This document shows positions 7,759-17,579 of a stretch of 64,000 bases of DNA, piece by piece. The DNA is from JAEINY01 sp942490535 (GTDB lineage Bacteria; Bacteroidota; Bacteroidia; Bacteroidales; Marinilabiliaceae): positions 682,001 to 746,000 of the forward strand of contig CALNXQ010000002.1 in the NCBI GenBank assembly GCA_942490535.1. The letters are read 5' to 3'. Under the pieces are notes generated by a model. The model had not been told where the DNA came from, searched no databases, and worked only from the letters and a program-made list of their open reading frames with translations. Position 1 is the stretch's first letter. Each line of letters begins with the position of its first letter. A program made the position numbers and the translations under genes.

Positions 7759-9078
7759 ATGACTAATAAAGAACGTAAGGACCTGGCCAAATGGGCGATT
7801 GACTTCGCTCAAAAAAAGGGAGCCACTGAAGTGGCGGCCTCCATTTCCAATTCCCGAGCTGTAGAAATAGAGGTGCGCGAACAAAAAGTGGATAAAATAA
7901 AAGAATCCACACAAAACGGTCTGTACCTTCAAATCTATCGCGATAACAAATACTCCGGCCACTCCACCAATAACCTGAATAAAAAAGAACTGGAGAAATT
8001 TATCAGTGAAGCAGTGGAAGCCACTAAATATTTAAGCGCCGATGAATTCAGAGCTTTACCTGACCCGGAATTATATCCATCTGGTGATTACAGTGACCTT
8101 CAATTAAAAGATGATAGCTACTCCAAAGTAGATCCGGAAAAACGACTGGCCATAGCCATGGAAATAGAACGTTTGGCCAGAGCGCAGAGCGACCAGATCA
8201 TTTCGGCCACCGGTGGTTATAGCGATGATTACTCTGAAAGCGTACGCGTCCATAGTAACGGTTTTATGGGCGAGCGGATATCCACCTCTTTCTGGGCTGG
8301 TGCCGAAGTCACCGTTAAGGATGGAGATGCCCGTCCGGAAGGTTATTTCTGGGGTGGTGCGCGTCATTTTGCCGAAATGCCTTCCCCTGATGAATTAGCT
8401 CAAAAAGCGGCTGCGGATGCCCTTAAGCGTGTTGGGCAAACCAAAATAGAATCGGGTAAATACGATATGTTGGTTGAAAACCGCACGGTTGGCCGATTAC
8501 TGTATATGTTTGTTGGCCCCATGTCGGCCCGTGCTTTGCAACAAAAGAGTTCTTATCTCGAAGGCATGTTAAATCAACCCATTGCCTCCCCGCTTTTGAC
8601 CATTACAGATGATCCCACCATTCCCAAAGGTTTTGGCTCCCGTCATTATGACAATGAAGGACTGAAAGCGGAAAAAAGAGTCATGATCGAAAAAGGAATA
8701 CTGAAGCAATATTACGTAGATAATTACTATGGTAAAAAATTAGGTATTGCACCCAATGGCGGATCGCCTTCAAATGTGATCTTCGAACTGGGAGAACGCG
8801 ATAAGGAAGCTATGGTAAAAGGCATCAAAAATGGCATTTTAGTGACGTCCTTCAATGGGGGTAACTCCAATGGAACAACCGGAGATTTCTCTTTTGGTGT
8901 CTCCGGATTCCTGATTAGAAACGGTGAGATTTCCAAACCGGTGAATGAAATGAATATTTCCGGGAACGCTAAAGAATTTTGGCAACTCCTGTCAGAGGTT
9001 GGGAATGATCCGTATGTGTATTCATCCCTGAAATGCCCGACAATGTTGTTTACAGGAATTGATTTTAGTGGTATTTAA
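7759..9078 (+). CDS. tldE: TldE/PmbA-family protein, partner of TldD
   Basis: 439 residues from ATG 7759 (MTNKERKDLAKWAIDFAQKK); the frame can be extended to 7708, overlapping tldD, but that extension is lysine-rich non-family sequence. Features of TldE/PmbA: the N-terminal VEIEVREQKVDKIKESTQNG strand region, GSRHYDNEGL, and the C-terminal FSFGVSGFLIRNGEI. It lacks HExxxH, as expected for the non-catalytic subunit of the heterodimer. No signal peptide is visible, which conflicts with the Tat-like signal on TldD. Cotranscribed with tldD and closed by a terminator at 9102-9130. Confidence 0.9.
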   Translation: MTNKERKDLAKWAIDFAQKKGATEVAASISNSRAVEIEVREQKVDKIKESTQNGLYLQIYRDNKYSGHSTNNLNKKELEKFISEAVEATKYLSADEFRALPDPELYPSGDYSDLQLKDDSYSKVDPEKRLAIAMEIERLARAQSDQIISATGGYSDDYSESVRVHSNGFMGERISTSFWAGAEVTVKDGDARPEGYFWGGARHFAEMPSPDELAQKAAADALKRVGQTKIESGKYDMLVENRTVGRLLYMFVGPMSARALQQKSSYLEGMLNQPIASPLLTITDDPTIPKGFGSRHYDNEGLKAEKRVMIEKGILKQYYVDNYYGKKLGIAPNGGSPSNVIFELGERDKEAMVKGIKNGILVTSFNGGNSNGTTGDFSFGVSGFLIRNGEISKPVNEMNISGNAKEFWQLLSEVGNDPYVYSSLKCPTMLFTGIDFSGI

Positions 9079-9101
9079 AGCATTTAGATGCTTATCGGTA
9101 T

Positions 9102-9130
9102 AAAGGCAGCTCATTAGAGCTGCTTTTTTT
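9102..9130 (+). terminator. Rho-independent terminator of tldD-tldE
   Basis: GCAGCT / AGCTGC hairpin with a six- to seven-base loop followed by seven or more T, 24 bases past the tldE stop. Confidence 0.85.
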
Positions 9131-9167
9131 ATTCCGATCCTCATTATAGGATTTAATCATCTTTTTC

Positions 9168-9175
9168 TATTTTTG
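9168..9175 (+). promoter_or_regulatory. -7 element (TATTTTTG) of trhO
   Basis: TATTTTTG followed by CAGCA, 16 bases before the trhO ATG. The same TATTTTTGCAG string precedes the amidase gene. Confidence 0.5.
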
Positions 9176-9191
9176 CAGCAAAATAAGATAT

Positions 9192-10244
9192 ATGGATCCG
9201 AATAGTGGCAAAAAGCAGCTCTTTAACAAGCTCGGCCGGGAAGACCTCGTGCAGCGCTTGAAAAGCGAGACCTTCAAACGAAAAACAGTCTCTTTTTATA
9301 AGTATGTAATTCTCCAGAAACCCGATAACATGAGGGATCTTCTCTACACCAAATGGGCTGAACTCAACTGTCTGGGACGTATTTACATTGCCCGGGAAGG
9401 CATAAATGCCCAAATGAATGTACCTGAACATCACTGGGCCATGTTTGAACAAGAACTCAGGCGCATACCTGAATTTGCAGATGTTCCCTTTAAAATAGCT
9501 GTTGAAGATGATGGAACATCTTTTCTAAAACTACAGGTAAAGGTCCGTCAGCAAATTGTGGCCGATGGCTTGCCCGATGCTGAATATGATGTGACCAATG
9601 TAGGCCGTCACCTCTCTGCCCGGGAGTGGAATGAGGCCGTGGCAGCAGGAGCTACCATTGTGGATATGCGCAACCATTATGAAAGTGAGATCGGGCGCTT
9701 TAAAGGCGCCATTTTACCCCAGGCAGAAACCTTTAAAGAAGAATTACCTGAGGTATTAAATACGCTGAAAGGAAAGGAAAATGAAAAGGTGTTGCTCTAC
9801 TGCACCGGCGGCGTGCGCTGCGAAAAAACCAGCGCCTATCTGAAACACCATGGATTCACCGATGTGAACCAACTCCTGGGTGGCATAATTGACTATGCCC
9901 GCCAAGTTAAAAGCGAAGCCCTGGAGAATAAATTTGAGGGTAAGAATTTTGTGTTTGATAATCGCCTGGGGGAGCGCATCAGCAATGATGTGATCAGCCA
10001 CTGCCATCAATGCGGTACACCATGCGATGCCCATACCAATTGTGCCAATGTACGGTGCAACCTGCTATTTATTCAATGCGATGCGTGCCGGGAGAAATAT
10101 GCCGGATGTTGTGGGGATAATTGCCACACCTTTGTTTTAGCATCAGAAGACGAAAAGCCGCGTTTGCTGGAACAATTGACCTTTCAAAGGGGAAAGCGGT
10201 TTCATCAACAGAAACAAACAGCTTCAATTGTTATTTTGAAATAA
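9192..10244 (+). CDS. trhO: tRNA uridine(34) hydroxylase, rhodanese family
   Basis: 350 residues matching the TrhO/YceA family. An N-terminal acylphosphatase-like domain (YIAREGINAQMNVPE, about 58-72) precedes a rhodanese domain (TIVDMRNHYESEIGRFKGA) whose active cysteine is C204 in YCTGGVRCEK. The C-terminal tail is cysteine-rich (HCHQCGTPCDAHTNCANVRC, then QCDACREKYAGCCGDNC), a probable metal-binding region typical of this family. The family makes 5-hydroxyuridine at the tRNA wobble position in an oxygen-dependent way. Single-gene transcription unit: own -7 element upstream and a strong terminator downstream shared with the opposite strand. Confidence 0.93.
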   Translation: MDPNSGKKQLFNKLGREDLVQRLKSETFKRKTVSFYKYVILQKPDNMRDLLYTKWAELNCLGRIYIAREGINAQMNVPEHHWAMFEQELRRIPEFADVPFKIAVEDDGTSFLKLQVKVRQQIVADGLPDAEYDVTNVGRHLSAREWNEAVAAGATIVDMRNHYESEIGRFKGAILPQAETFKEELPEVLNTLKGKENEKVLLYCTGGVRCEKTSAYLKHHGFTDVNQLLGGIIDYARQVKSEALENKFEGKNFVFDNRLGERISNDVISHCHQCGTPCDAHTNCANVRCNLLFIQCDACREKYAGCCGDNCHTFVLASEDEKPRLLEQLTFQRGKRFHQQKQTASIVILK

Positions 10245-10247
10245 AAG

Positions 10248-10277
10248 AAGCGGCTGAATCAACAGATTCAGCCGCTT
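10248..10277. terminator. Bidirectional terminator between trhO and the lipoprotein gene
   Basis: A perfect 13-bp stem (AAGCGGCTGAATC and complement) with AACA loop, 3 bases past the trhO stop and 25 bases past the stop of the convergent gene at 10303. Confidence 0.9.
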
Positions 10278-10302
10278 ATTATAATATCAATGCGTCCCTC
10301 AA

Positions 10303-10644
10303 TTACTTTTTGGTTAATGAAAGCGCTACTTTTTTCTCAATATCATCATTCACATATACAATCATAGGCCTATTACCAGTGTCAAAAGTATCTTCACCCT
10401 TAACCAAAGTTGCTCCAATATAATAATTCCCACTCTCTAAATCTGTGAACACAAAGTCACCCTTGCTATCTGTGAGGGTAGTTTTATACAGATCTGTCTC
10501 TGTTGTATACAATTTCACTGTTATACCTGAAAGAATGGTATTATCACCATCAACAGCACTTGCTGTTCCCAAAATTAATCCATCGTCTGACTTACAAGAA
10601 GCAAATGCTACAAGGATGAGTGCTATATAAAATAATTTCTTCAT
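10303..10644 (-). CDS. Small lipoprotein with carboxypeptidase-regulatory-like (beta-sandwich) domain
   Basis: 113 residues from ATG 10644 (MKKLFYIALILVAFASC); the frame can be extended to 10698, but the signal peptide fixes the inner start. The lipobox puts the lipidated cysteine at residue 17. The mature part SGITVKLYTTETDLYKT, then DSKGDFVFTDLESGNYYIGA, is the strand pattern of CarboxypepD_reg/SpaA-like domains. It is the last gene of the sigma-fecR-susC-susD cassette, 32 bases after the SusD stop, so it probably belongs to the same outer-membrane uptake system, perhaps as an accessory surface protein. No enzyme motif is present. Confidence 0.8.
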   Translation of the reverse strand: MKKLFYIALILVAFASCKSDDGLILGTASAVDGDNTILSGITVKLYTTETDLYKTTLTDSKGDFVFTDLESGNYYIGATLVKGEDTFDTGNRPMIVYVNDDIEKKVALSLTKK

Positions 10645-10676
10645 ATTTCTAATTTTAGTAATTATACCCTCACAAT

Positions 10677-12665
10677 CTACTCTAAAACATTTTTCCATTT
10701 AGTAGTACGACCAGTTAACCATACAGGTAAGTTAACATCATTATGGGTACTAATTAATGCCCAGTTTTCAGGATCAGAAGCCTGTATTCCACCGGGATAA
10801 GACATCCGCTCTTTCCAACTAAAAACTTCATAAATACCTCCCGGATTATCCCCAAGATATTTTATCTGACGACGAGCAGTAGTATATACAATCTCCCAAT
10901 TCAAGAAATTGTAATGCAGTTGTAACTGATTAAAAATTGCTTGTACTTTTTCCTGATCAGACAAACCATTAAAGCGTTGCGCTTCATTTTCAGCATAAAT
11001 ACTTGCATTATACTCCATGTCTGGTTTATCCTGCACGCGTGACTCTGCGCAATGAGATGGGAATGACGGAACTGTCTGCTTCGAATATTGATGATTAACA
11101 TTTAAATCATACCAATATGCGCAAGACAATTCTATTGCCTTTTTATAATGATCACGAGCCGATCCATTAAGCGTTCCAAAACCTCGAACAGCAGCTTCAG
11201 CTAGGAATAATTCTGTTTCAACTGCGTGCAAGGTAGGATATCTCATATCAAAATTATATTGTGGACGGATATTGTACTCAGCAATTAAATTATCTTCTGT
11301 TCCAATATTCCAGCCTGTATCCCAATACTTTGAACAGGTTTCCCGCAAGACTTTTAATAAATAAGATTCACGTAAAGTAATGTCGGCTTTGGCCGCATCA
11401 TTCAACTTTATTGTATCTTTATTATCAACTCCATAAGCAAAATAATGTATGGCTGGATCAGTAAGAACAGGATCATTAATATAGTAACCCCTCATTATTT
11501 TACTGTAATAGCTATTCACATCAGTCCCGTCATCCCACTTACTTTCGGCACCCAAATATCTACCATTCACATCCTTTGAGAAAATATAAGGCACTCGTGG
11601 ATCAACGGTTCCATCCAATAATCCAGTTGCTGAATTATCCCCTTCAAAATAGTAAAGGGTTTCCCCATTCACTACCACACTTTTTTCAATTGGAGTACAA
11701 TGCATCACATCATCAAGGAATTTCTTTGGTGCTCTACACTCATCTCCACGTTCACGGAAGGCACGGGTAATACCAAGCTCTACCTGAATTCTATAAGGCT
11801 CAACAATTGCGATATCGGCTAATCCTGCCACATCATCGTACTGATCAAAAAGATCTTTCCCATTTAACTCCTGAATAACTGAAGTTGTTAACTGAGGCAT
11901 CACTTCACTCACATTCATGGCAAAACGCAAACGTAATGAATTAATGTACTTGCGCCATTGTAACAAATTGCCAGAAAATATTACATCCTGATTTGTAAAA
12001 GTAGCTTGCTCACTATCGGACAATTTTAATGAAGCCAGATACTCTTCGACCAATTTCAACTCCTCAAGCAATTTGGGATAAATTTCTGCTTGCCCCAGAT
12101 ACTTAGCTTTATCTCCATCCAATGCACCAGCAGAACCAGTCTCAATATAAGGTACTTTATCATAAAGGTCAGTTGCTCGTTGATATCCATAAGCTTTTAA
12201 AACATGTAATAATCTCATGAACAAAACATCCAGATTGGAGCGATCCGCTTCAGCAATTTTATTAAATTCACGTTGTCCCCACAAAACTTGCTTTATCCAA
12301 TCATTATTGATCGTATCAAAAACAGTGTTATTAAAACCGCCTGTTCCCCAATCATGCTCTACATCCTTTAAATTATAAGATACTCCATAGTCTACCGTAT
12401 TATAATACAGTTGAATTCCGGTTCCCATAATGCGGGAACCACTGCGCATTTGGTGGTACGAAGCTCCATATTCACCTCTTAGAAAAAAACCGCGTGTTAA
12501 CTGAGAAGTAAAAAACCCAGCAATAACACTTACTCCAGATTCATCAGCCATCTGCTTTGAAAAACCATCCGGATCCTGATACAAATCCTCTAGTTTATCC
12601 TGACATCCAACTATTGATGACAACACCAAAAGGGACAGAATGAATTTAAATAATATTGATCTCAT
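10677..12665 (-). CDS. SusD/RagB-family outer-membrane lipoprotein (cassette 1)
   Basis: 662 residues, longer than the usual 480-600. Signal peptide with lipobox SSIVGC (Cys21). The body is TPR-like helical, with SusD-type segments such as DLYDKVPYIETGS, QWRKYINSLRLRFAMNVSEV and ELFLAEAAVRGFG, the last being the conserved late SusD helix; this is closest to the SusD-like_2 group. By family, it forms the lid of a SusC transporter and binds the nutrient at the cell surface. It follows the SusC gene by 18 bases. No glycoside hydrolase accompanies the cassette, so the ligand may not be a polysaccharide. Confidence 0.88.
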   Translation of the reverse strand: MRSILFKFILSLLVLSSIVGCQDKLEDLYQDPDGFSKQMADESGVSVIAGFFTSQLTRGFFLRGEYGASYHQMRSGSRIMGTGIQLYYNTVDYGVSYNLKDVEHDWGTGGFNNTVFDTINNDWIKQVLWGQREFNKIAEADRSNLDVLFMRLLHVLKAYGYQRATDLYDKVPYIETGSAGALDGDKAKYLGQAEIYPKLLEELKLVEEYLASLKLSDSEQATFTNQDVIFSGNLLQWRKYINSLRLRFAMNVSEVMPQLTTSVIQELNGKDLFDQYDDVAGLADIAIVEPYRIQVELGITRAFRERGDECRAPKKFLDDVMHCTPIEKSVVVNGETLYYFEGDNSATGLLDGTVDPRVPYIFSKDVNGRYLGAESKWDDGTDVNSYYSKIMRGYYINDPVLTDPAIHYFAYGVDNKDTIKLNDAAKADITLRESYLLKVLRETCSKYWDTGWNIGTEDNLIAEYNIRPQYNFDMRYPTLHAVETELFLAEAAVRGFGTLNGSARDHYKKAIELSCAYWYDLNVNHQYSKQTVPSFPSHCAESRVQDKPDMEYNASIYAENEAQRFNGLSDQEKVQAIFNQLQLHYNFLNWEIVYTTARRQIKYLGDNPGGIYEVFSWKERMSYPGGIQASDPENWALISTHNDVNLPVWLTGRTTKWKNVLE

Positions 12666-12683
12666 ATCTTAATACTTTTAATG

Positions 12684-15600
12684 TTAAAATTTAATTTTAA
12701 GAGCAATCCCCATAGAACGCATAGCAGGTAAAGCGGTTGTTCCATACGAACTACTATCCCATCCTGTACCGTTAGACGACTCAGGAATCGTGTTAGGTGC
12801 AGCTTTATACAAATAAGCAACGTTATTTACAAAAGCTGACACTGTTAAATCTTTCATCTTAACCTTACTGGAAATTGAATAGGGGAATGTATAATCTACT
12901 GCTATGTTTCTCAGAGCAATATAATCGCTTTTAAACAATCTTTCTTCAGGGAAGAATCCATTGGAGAAATATGTATTATAGTAATAATCTTCAGCAGATA
13001 CTACTTTATCATTCACATTTCCATTTGCAAAAACGCCATCCAAAAGAACACCATCGTGATAAGTAGCCCCGCCGGAAGGATCATTTCCCGCAACTTTTTG
13101 TCCATTTACCATGTGATATGCTAAACCACCACTTGCCTCGTCACGGTACTTAAGTGTTTCATCCAAAACTCCGGCTGCCATCATATAAGTTTCTGTTTCA
13201 GAGATAAAAGTTGCACCAAAAGAATAATCCATATTAAGAATCAAACGAACATTCTTATAGCTAAATGAAGTAAACAAACCACCTGTAACATCTGGCAATA
13301 ATTTACCAACTACCTTAGTACTATTGGCATTATAATCATACATGGTTCCATCCCCCTTTACAATCTTCTTACCATTATTCGGATCAGAAGGATCAGAAGG
13401 ATTAATGTAGTGCTGCCATCCTTTTTGCTGATAAATTAATCCGTACTCACCTCCAACTTCAGCTACTGCATTCAATCCATTGGTGCTCCACAAGGAAAGC
13501 GACGACAAATCACCACCTAATTCTTTTACTTTTGTTTTATTAGACGCGAAGGTTATATCCAGATTCCAGGAGAAGTCTCCAGTAAACACAGGCTTGGTTT
13601 TCAATGTTAATTCCCAACCATTATTAGCCACATTACCTGCATTCATCCGAAGATTTTGAACACCCATTCCCGGAGGTGCTGTAACAGCCATAATCTGGTC
13701 ATAAGTATTCGATGTATAATATGAGAAATCAACACCTATCCTTTGGTTATCAAACAAATAAGCTTCCAAACCAACCTCAAATTCTCGTTTTCTTTCTGGT
13801 TTAAGGTTGGGCACTCCATTTTCATCCATTGGCGGAAGATCACTAGGAGGAGAAAGGATATAGCCTGCTCCAGATGCTGAAACCCCATAGTTCACATTAC
13901 TAAAATAACGAGGTCCCGGACGACCTACATCGGCCCATGACAACCTTAATTTACCCATATCTACCCAATCAGGCAGTGTGATCGTCTGGTCGAACAACCA
14001 AGAAGCACTTACACCAGGATAGAAATAGCTATTGTTACCAGGAGGCAAAATGGACGACCAGTCCTGTCGAGCCTGAACCTCAACATACAGTTGATTATCC
14101 CAGGCAAACTGTACGGATCCCAGGAGACTATACAGCATATCTTCGCCATTATCAAATTGATAAATAGGCTGCTGTCCGGACGGAAGGTTTCTAAATGAGA
14201 AGAAGTTTGGAATTACCATTCCACCAATTTGTCGGGCACCCTTTTTCTCTAAATAATTATGTCTGATAGCACCACCAACAAAACCGGAAATATTCATATC
14301 TTTCACATCCGTATTGAAGTTTATCATGCCCTGACCATAAGTCTTCCGAATATTACGAGCTTCATCCTGATAAGACGCACCGCTATTGGGTCCTATCAGT
14401 GAAGGATCCATCAATTTGCCTTTATACTGATTTCTTTCATTTGTCAAATCAAGTCCACCCAAAATGGTAGCACCAAAAGTCTTATTAACCTTTATATCTA
14501 AGGTTAACGACTGAATATTATGAAAGCGGCTAAAGGAAGATTCATTTTGCTCCTGATCCCAAAAAAAGCTTGCAACACTAGATCGGCCATTAGAAAAGAA
14601 ATTTTTCATATTGGGATTTGCAAAATAGTTATACCCTTCATCAGTCACTAAATACTCCCTGATTAAATCTACATCAATATCTGCACTATAGGCACCTAAA
14701 CTTGACCGGGCTCCCTGGGAATCAAAAGTCCCGGCATTAGCAGCATTCAGGTTCTTGGAAACGTAATAGTTACCTGTATACTTAATCGTCATATAATCAT
14801 TCATTTCATATGACGCATTCAAACTGAAAGTATTTTTATCATATGAACCACCTGGAGTAGTAGGAGATAATTGCATATTGGTATAAGAAAACCTCATTGA
14901 TCCTTTATCCCCACTTGTACTGATAGCAACATTAGAAGTTGTTTGTCTTCCTGTATGAAACATTTTATCATAAACGCTCTCTTTCTGCGCTACCCATGGT
15001 CTTTCACTACCGTCCCACCATTTCAGAGTGACATTTGGATCAAATTTGGGACCAAAGGCCGAACCACTATAATCTAGCGTTCTAACATTATTTTCATCCA
15101 AAAAATACCCTTGCGCATCCGTTTCTGATGAACTGGGACTCCGTCCTGTTCCATATTGATCCTGCAATTCTGGCAAGAAAGCCACTTTATCCCATGTTGT
15201 AGTCACCGAGGCCGATATCCCTAATCCTTTACCTTTGGCTCCACTTTTAGTGGTAATAAGAATAACACCATTAGCACCTTCACTACCATAAAGCACAGAA
15301 GCTTTAGCACCTTTCAAAATTTCAAAAGACGCTATGTCATCCGGATTGATATCGTTAATACCGGTACCATTATCCCTATTAAAAGCATCATATCCAATAG
15401 AGGTATTCTCATCATGAATTGGCACACCATCAACAACAATCAGCGGACGTGTTGTAGATTTACTATCAAATGATACAGCGTTACGAATATTAATTTTCAT
15501 TCCTCCAGTAACTCCTGAAGCAGTCCCTGCTACTTGTACACCCGCTGCACTACCATATAATGATTGCAGAGGGTTTACAGGCGTACCACTGGCAAGGATT

Positions 15601-16325
15601 CTATCACTACTAACTTTAGAAACCGCGTAACCAAGTGCCTTTGATTCCTTTTTAATACCAAGTGCAGTCACCACAACTTCATCCAAACCAGTTACTTCTT
15701 CCATTAAAGTGACATTGATGTCGCGACGGGCACCCACAACAATCTCCTGTGTATCAAAACCAATAAATGAAAACACTAACAAATCATCGGAAGAATCCAC
15801 TTCAATGGTATAACTCCCGTCAATTCCAGTAATGACGCCATGAGTAGGCCTGTTCTTTTCAAAAACATTAACTCCTGGAAGCGGCTCCCCCTGGGAATCA
15901 TTCACCGTACCGGTGATGATTATTGGCTGTTGCTGAGCCATTAATTTCGAAACAGGATTCCGCACTGATAATACCACATGCTTATCAATCAAGGAATACT
16001 TCACCTGGTTCTCCGTAAAAATCTCTTGAAGCACATCCCCCAATTCTTTGTTGTTAGCCTCAACCGAAACAGTCTGGTTAACATCAATATTGGAGTCACT
16101 GTAAATAAACGTGACATCCGATTGCTTTTCAATCTCTTGTAATACCTGCTTTAAAGCGGTATTTTTCAGGTTTAGGTTGATCTTTGTGCTTTGCGAATAC
16201 ACGCTTGCCGATAACTGCAAGGTACCCACTAACACAAACAAAAAGAATAGTTTCATAATCCTTAGTGTTTGCCGATAAGAAGCATTACAACTCCTTACAC
16301 AGAAGTTTTCTGCATTTTTTTTCAT
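12684..16325 (-). CDS. SusC/RagA TonB-linked outer-membrane protein (cassette 1)
   Basis: 1213 residues. After a long n-region and a signal sequence (MKLFFLFVLVGTLQLSASVY, about 24-43) there is an STN domain (LNLKNTALKQVLQEIEKQSD, about 52-120), a carboxypeptidase-like domain (GTVNDSQGEPLPGVNVFEKN, about 137-215), then the plug (DEVVVTALGIKKESKALGYA; RPLIVVDGVPI; SFEILKGAKASVLYGSEGAN) and a 22-strand-type barrel ending in aromatic F (IALKIKF). The STN domain indicates signalling to the FecR/sigma pair encoded just upstream, a transcription-regulating TonB receptor arrangement. SusD follows by 18 bases. Two terminator-like hairpins lie between fecR and this gene. The start at 16325 keeps the n-region extension common in such SusCs; a start at M24 is also possible. 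Confidence 0.92.
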   Translation of the reverse strand: MKKNAENFCVRSCNASYRQTLRIMKLFFLFVLVGTLQLSASVYSQSTKINLNLKNTALKQVLQEIEKQSDVTFIYSDSNIDVNQTVSVEANNKELGDVLQEIFTENQVKYSLIDKHVVLSVRNPVSKLMAQQQPIIITGTVNDSQGEPLPGVNVFEKNRPTHGVITGIDGSYTIEVDSSDDLLVFSFIGFDTQEIVVGARRDINVTLMEEVTGLDEVVVTALGIKKESKALGYAVSKVSSDRILASGTPVNPLQSLYGSAAGVQVAGTASGVTGGMKINIRNAVSFDSKSTTRPLIVVDGVPIHDENTSIGYDAFNRDNGTGINDINPDDIASFEILKGAKASVLYGSEGANGVILITTKSGAKGKGLGISASVTTTWDKVAFLPELQDQYGTGRSPSSSETDAQGYFLDENNVRTLDYSGSAFGPKFDPNVTLKWWDGSERPWVAQKESVYDKMFHTGRQTTSNVAISTSGDKGSMRFSYTNMQLSPTTPGGSYDKNTFSLNASYEMNDYMTIKYTGNYYVSKNLNAANAGTFDSQGARSSLGAYSADIDVDLIREYLVTDEGYNYFANPNMKNFFSNGRSSVASFFWDQEQNESSFSRFHNIQSLTLDIKVNKTFGATILGGLDLTNERNQYKGKLMDPSLIGPNSGASYQDEARNIRKTYGQGMINFNTDVKDMNISGFVGGAIRHNYLEKKGARQIGGMVIPNFFSFRNLPSGQQPIYQFDNGEDMLYSLLGSVQFAWDNQLYVEVQARQDWSSILPPGNNSYFYPGVSASWLFDQTITLPDWVDMGKLRLSWADVGRPGPRYFSNVNYGVSASGAGYILSPPSDLPPMDENGVPNLKPERKREFEVGLEAYLFDNQRIGVDFSYYTSNTYDQIMAVTAPPGMGVQNLRMNAGNVANNGWELTLKTKPVFTGDFSWNLDITFASNKTKVKELGGDLSSLSLWSTNGLNAVAEVGGEYGLIYQQKGWQHYINPSDPSDPNNGKKIVKGDGTMYDYNANSTKVVGKLLPDVTGGLFTSFSYKNVRLILNMDYSFGATFISETETYMMAAGVLDETLKYRDEASGGLAYHMVNGQKVAGNDPSGGATYHDGVLLDGVFANGNVNDKVVSAEDYYYNTYFSNGFFPEERLFKSDYIALRNIAVDYTFPYSISSKVKMKDLTVSAFVNNVAYLYKAAPNTIPESSNGTGWDSSSYGTTALPAMRSMGIALKIKF

Positions 16326-16343
16326 AATTTTGTGTTGAAGGTT

Positions 16344-16407
16344 AAAAAATATCCAACGTCAATTGGATGTTTAAAAATCCGCAGGAGTATGTTCGCGCAT
16401 GCTCCTG
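16344..16407 (-). terminator. Two tandem terminator-like hairpins between fecR and susC (cassette 1)
   Basis: On the minus strand the first hairpin is CAGGAGCATG...CATACTCCTG (16382-16407, one mismatch) followed by CGGATTTTT. The second is ATCCAA...TTGGAT (16351-16368) followed by ATTTTTT. They would end sigma/fecR transcripts or attenuate read-through into susC. Confidence 0.6.
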
Positions 16408-16443
16408 TTTTCGTTACTAATAATCACTACATATTTAATGTTT

Positions 16444-17448
16444 TTAATTGTTTTCAAAAGTAATGTGCACAGTATCTCCGGTAATATCGTAAGAGATTGG
16501 ATTCACCAATTGAAAAACATGAAGAATCTCACTTAATGATTCTGTTTTAATGGTAAAAGTAAATCGGCGATCTTTCAATCCAGCTATATTATCAATCTTG
16601 ATATTCACTCCATACCACCGTTCTAACTGCGAGACCACATCAATAAGTGGCGTATTATCAAAGCGAAGAATGTGATCTTTCCAACAAATCAAATTCTCAA
16701 TATTCAGGCTTTTAAATGAAATGGATCCATCTGAACTGGCAACAGCCACTTGTCCTGGCTCCATCACTGCACGCTGTCCATTTTTGGATGTGAGTGCGAC
16801 ACTCCCTTCGGCCAATGCAGTTTCGGTAAAGGCATTCTCTTCGTATGATTTTACATTGAACCGGGTTCCCAACACTTGCACCTGACAATCTTTAGTCAAT
16901 ACGATAAAGGGTAATTCTGTATTTTTTGTAACCTCAAAATAAGCTTCCCCCTTCAATTGTACATCGCGTGAATGAAGCCCAAAGACATTGGAATAAGACA
17001 ATTCTGATCCGGAGTTAATCCATACCACCGTACCATCCGGTAATACGACCTGACTCTTTTCGCCAACGGGCACTACTGTTTTAATCACACCTGCTGCCAA
17101 TACCTTGCTTTGTTGAATATTCTGAAAAAGTAACCAACTGATAACTGACACCATTACTACCAATACCGCAGCCACGGATTGCCAGGCACGTAATACGCGT
17201 TGACTGTACTGAAGTACTTGCTGCTGTCCGTTTTGAAGGCGTGATTTAAATCGTTGCCACTCTTTTTCAGAACCGGCTACTTTGTTGGCATGAATAATGG
17301 TGGTTTCCCAGGTGTCTTTAACTTCTGCATAAAATGCGGCATTGACCTCACTCAAATGCATCCATTGGGTCAATTGATTTCTCTCTCCGCTGGAAATATC
17401 TCCATCAAGATATCGAATTATTAACTCTTTCGCCTCTTTGTTTTCCAT
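16444..17448 (-). CDS. FecR-family anti-sigma regulator (cassette 1)
   Basis: 334 residues from ATG 17448 (MENKEAKELIIRYLDGDISS), the typical FecR N-terminal cytoplasmic anti-sigma region; the frame can be extended 13 residues upstream to 17487. One membrane helix (VAAVLVVMVSVISWLLF, about residues 85-101). The periplasmic FecR domain follows (VVPVGEKSQVVLPDGTVVWI, SGSELSYSN, GEAYFEVTKN, LGTRFNVKSY) and a C-terminal DUF4974-like/STN-like domain (TPLIDVVSQLERWYGVNIKI). By family, it relays contact from the STN domain of the SusC to the ECF sigma factor encoded upstream. It is 131 bases downstream of the sigma stop. Confidence 0.92.
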   Translation of the reverse strand: MENKEAKELIIRYLDGDISSGERNQLTQWMHLSEVNAAFYAEVKDTWETTIIHANKVAGSEKEWQRFKSRLQNGQQQVLQYSQRVLRAWQSVAAVLVVMVSVISWLLFQNIQQSKVLAAGVIKTVVPVGEKSQVVLPDGTVVWINSGSELSYSNVFGLHSRDVQLKGEAYFEVTKNTELPFIVLTKDCQVQVLGTRFNVKSYEENAFTETALAEGSVALTSKNGQRAVMEPGQVAVASSDGSISFKSLNIENLICWKDHILRFDNTPLIDVVSQLERWYGVNIKIDNIAGLKDRRFTFTIKTESLSEILHVFQLVNPISYDITGDTVHITFENN

Positions 17449-17579
17449 GATAAGGTTTCTCTTCATATGCTTTAACACTTGAAGCATGATCTACCCTACC
17501 CTAATTTATAACTTTTTTTTACATTTTTAAACATCTCGCAATAAACACATGAAAAAAAGCACTTTGTAAAAGAAAAGAA

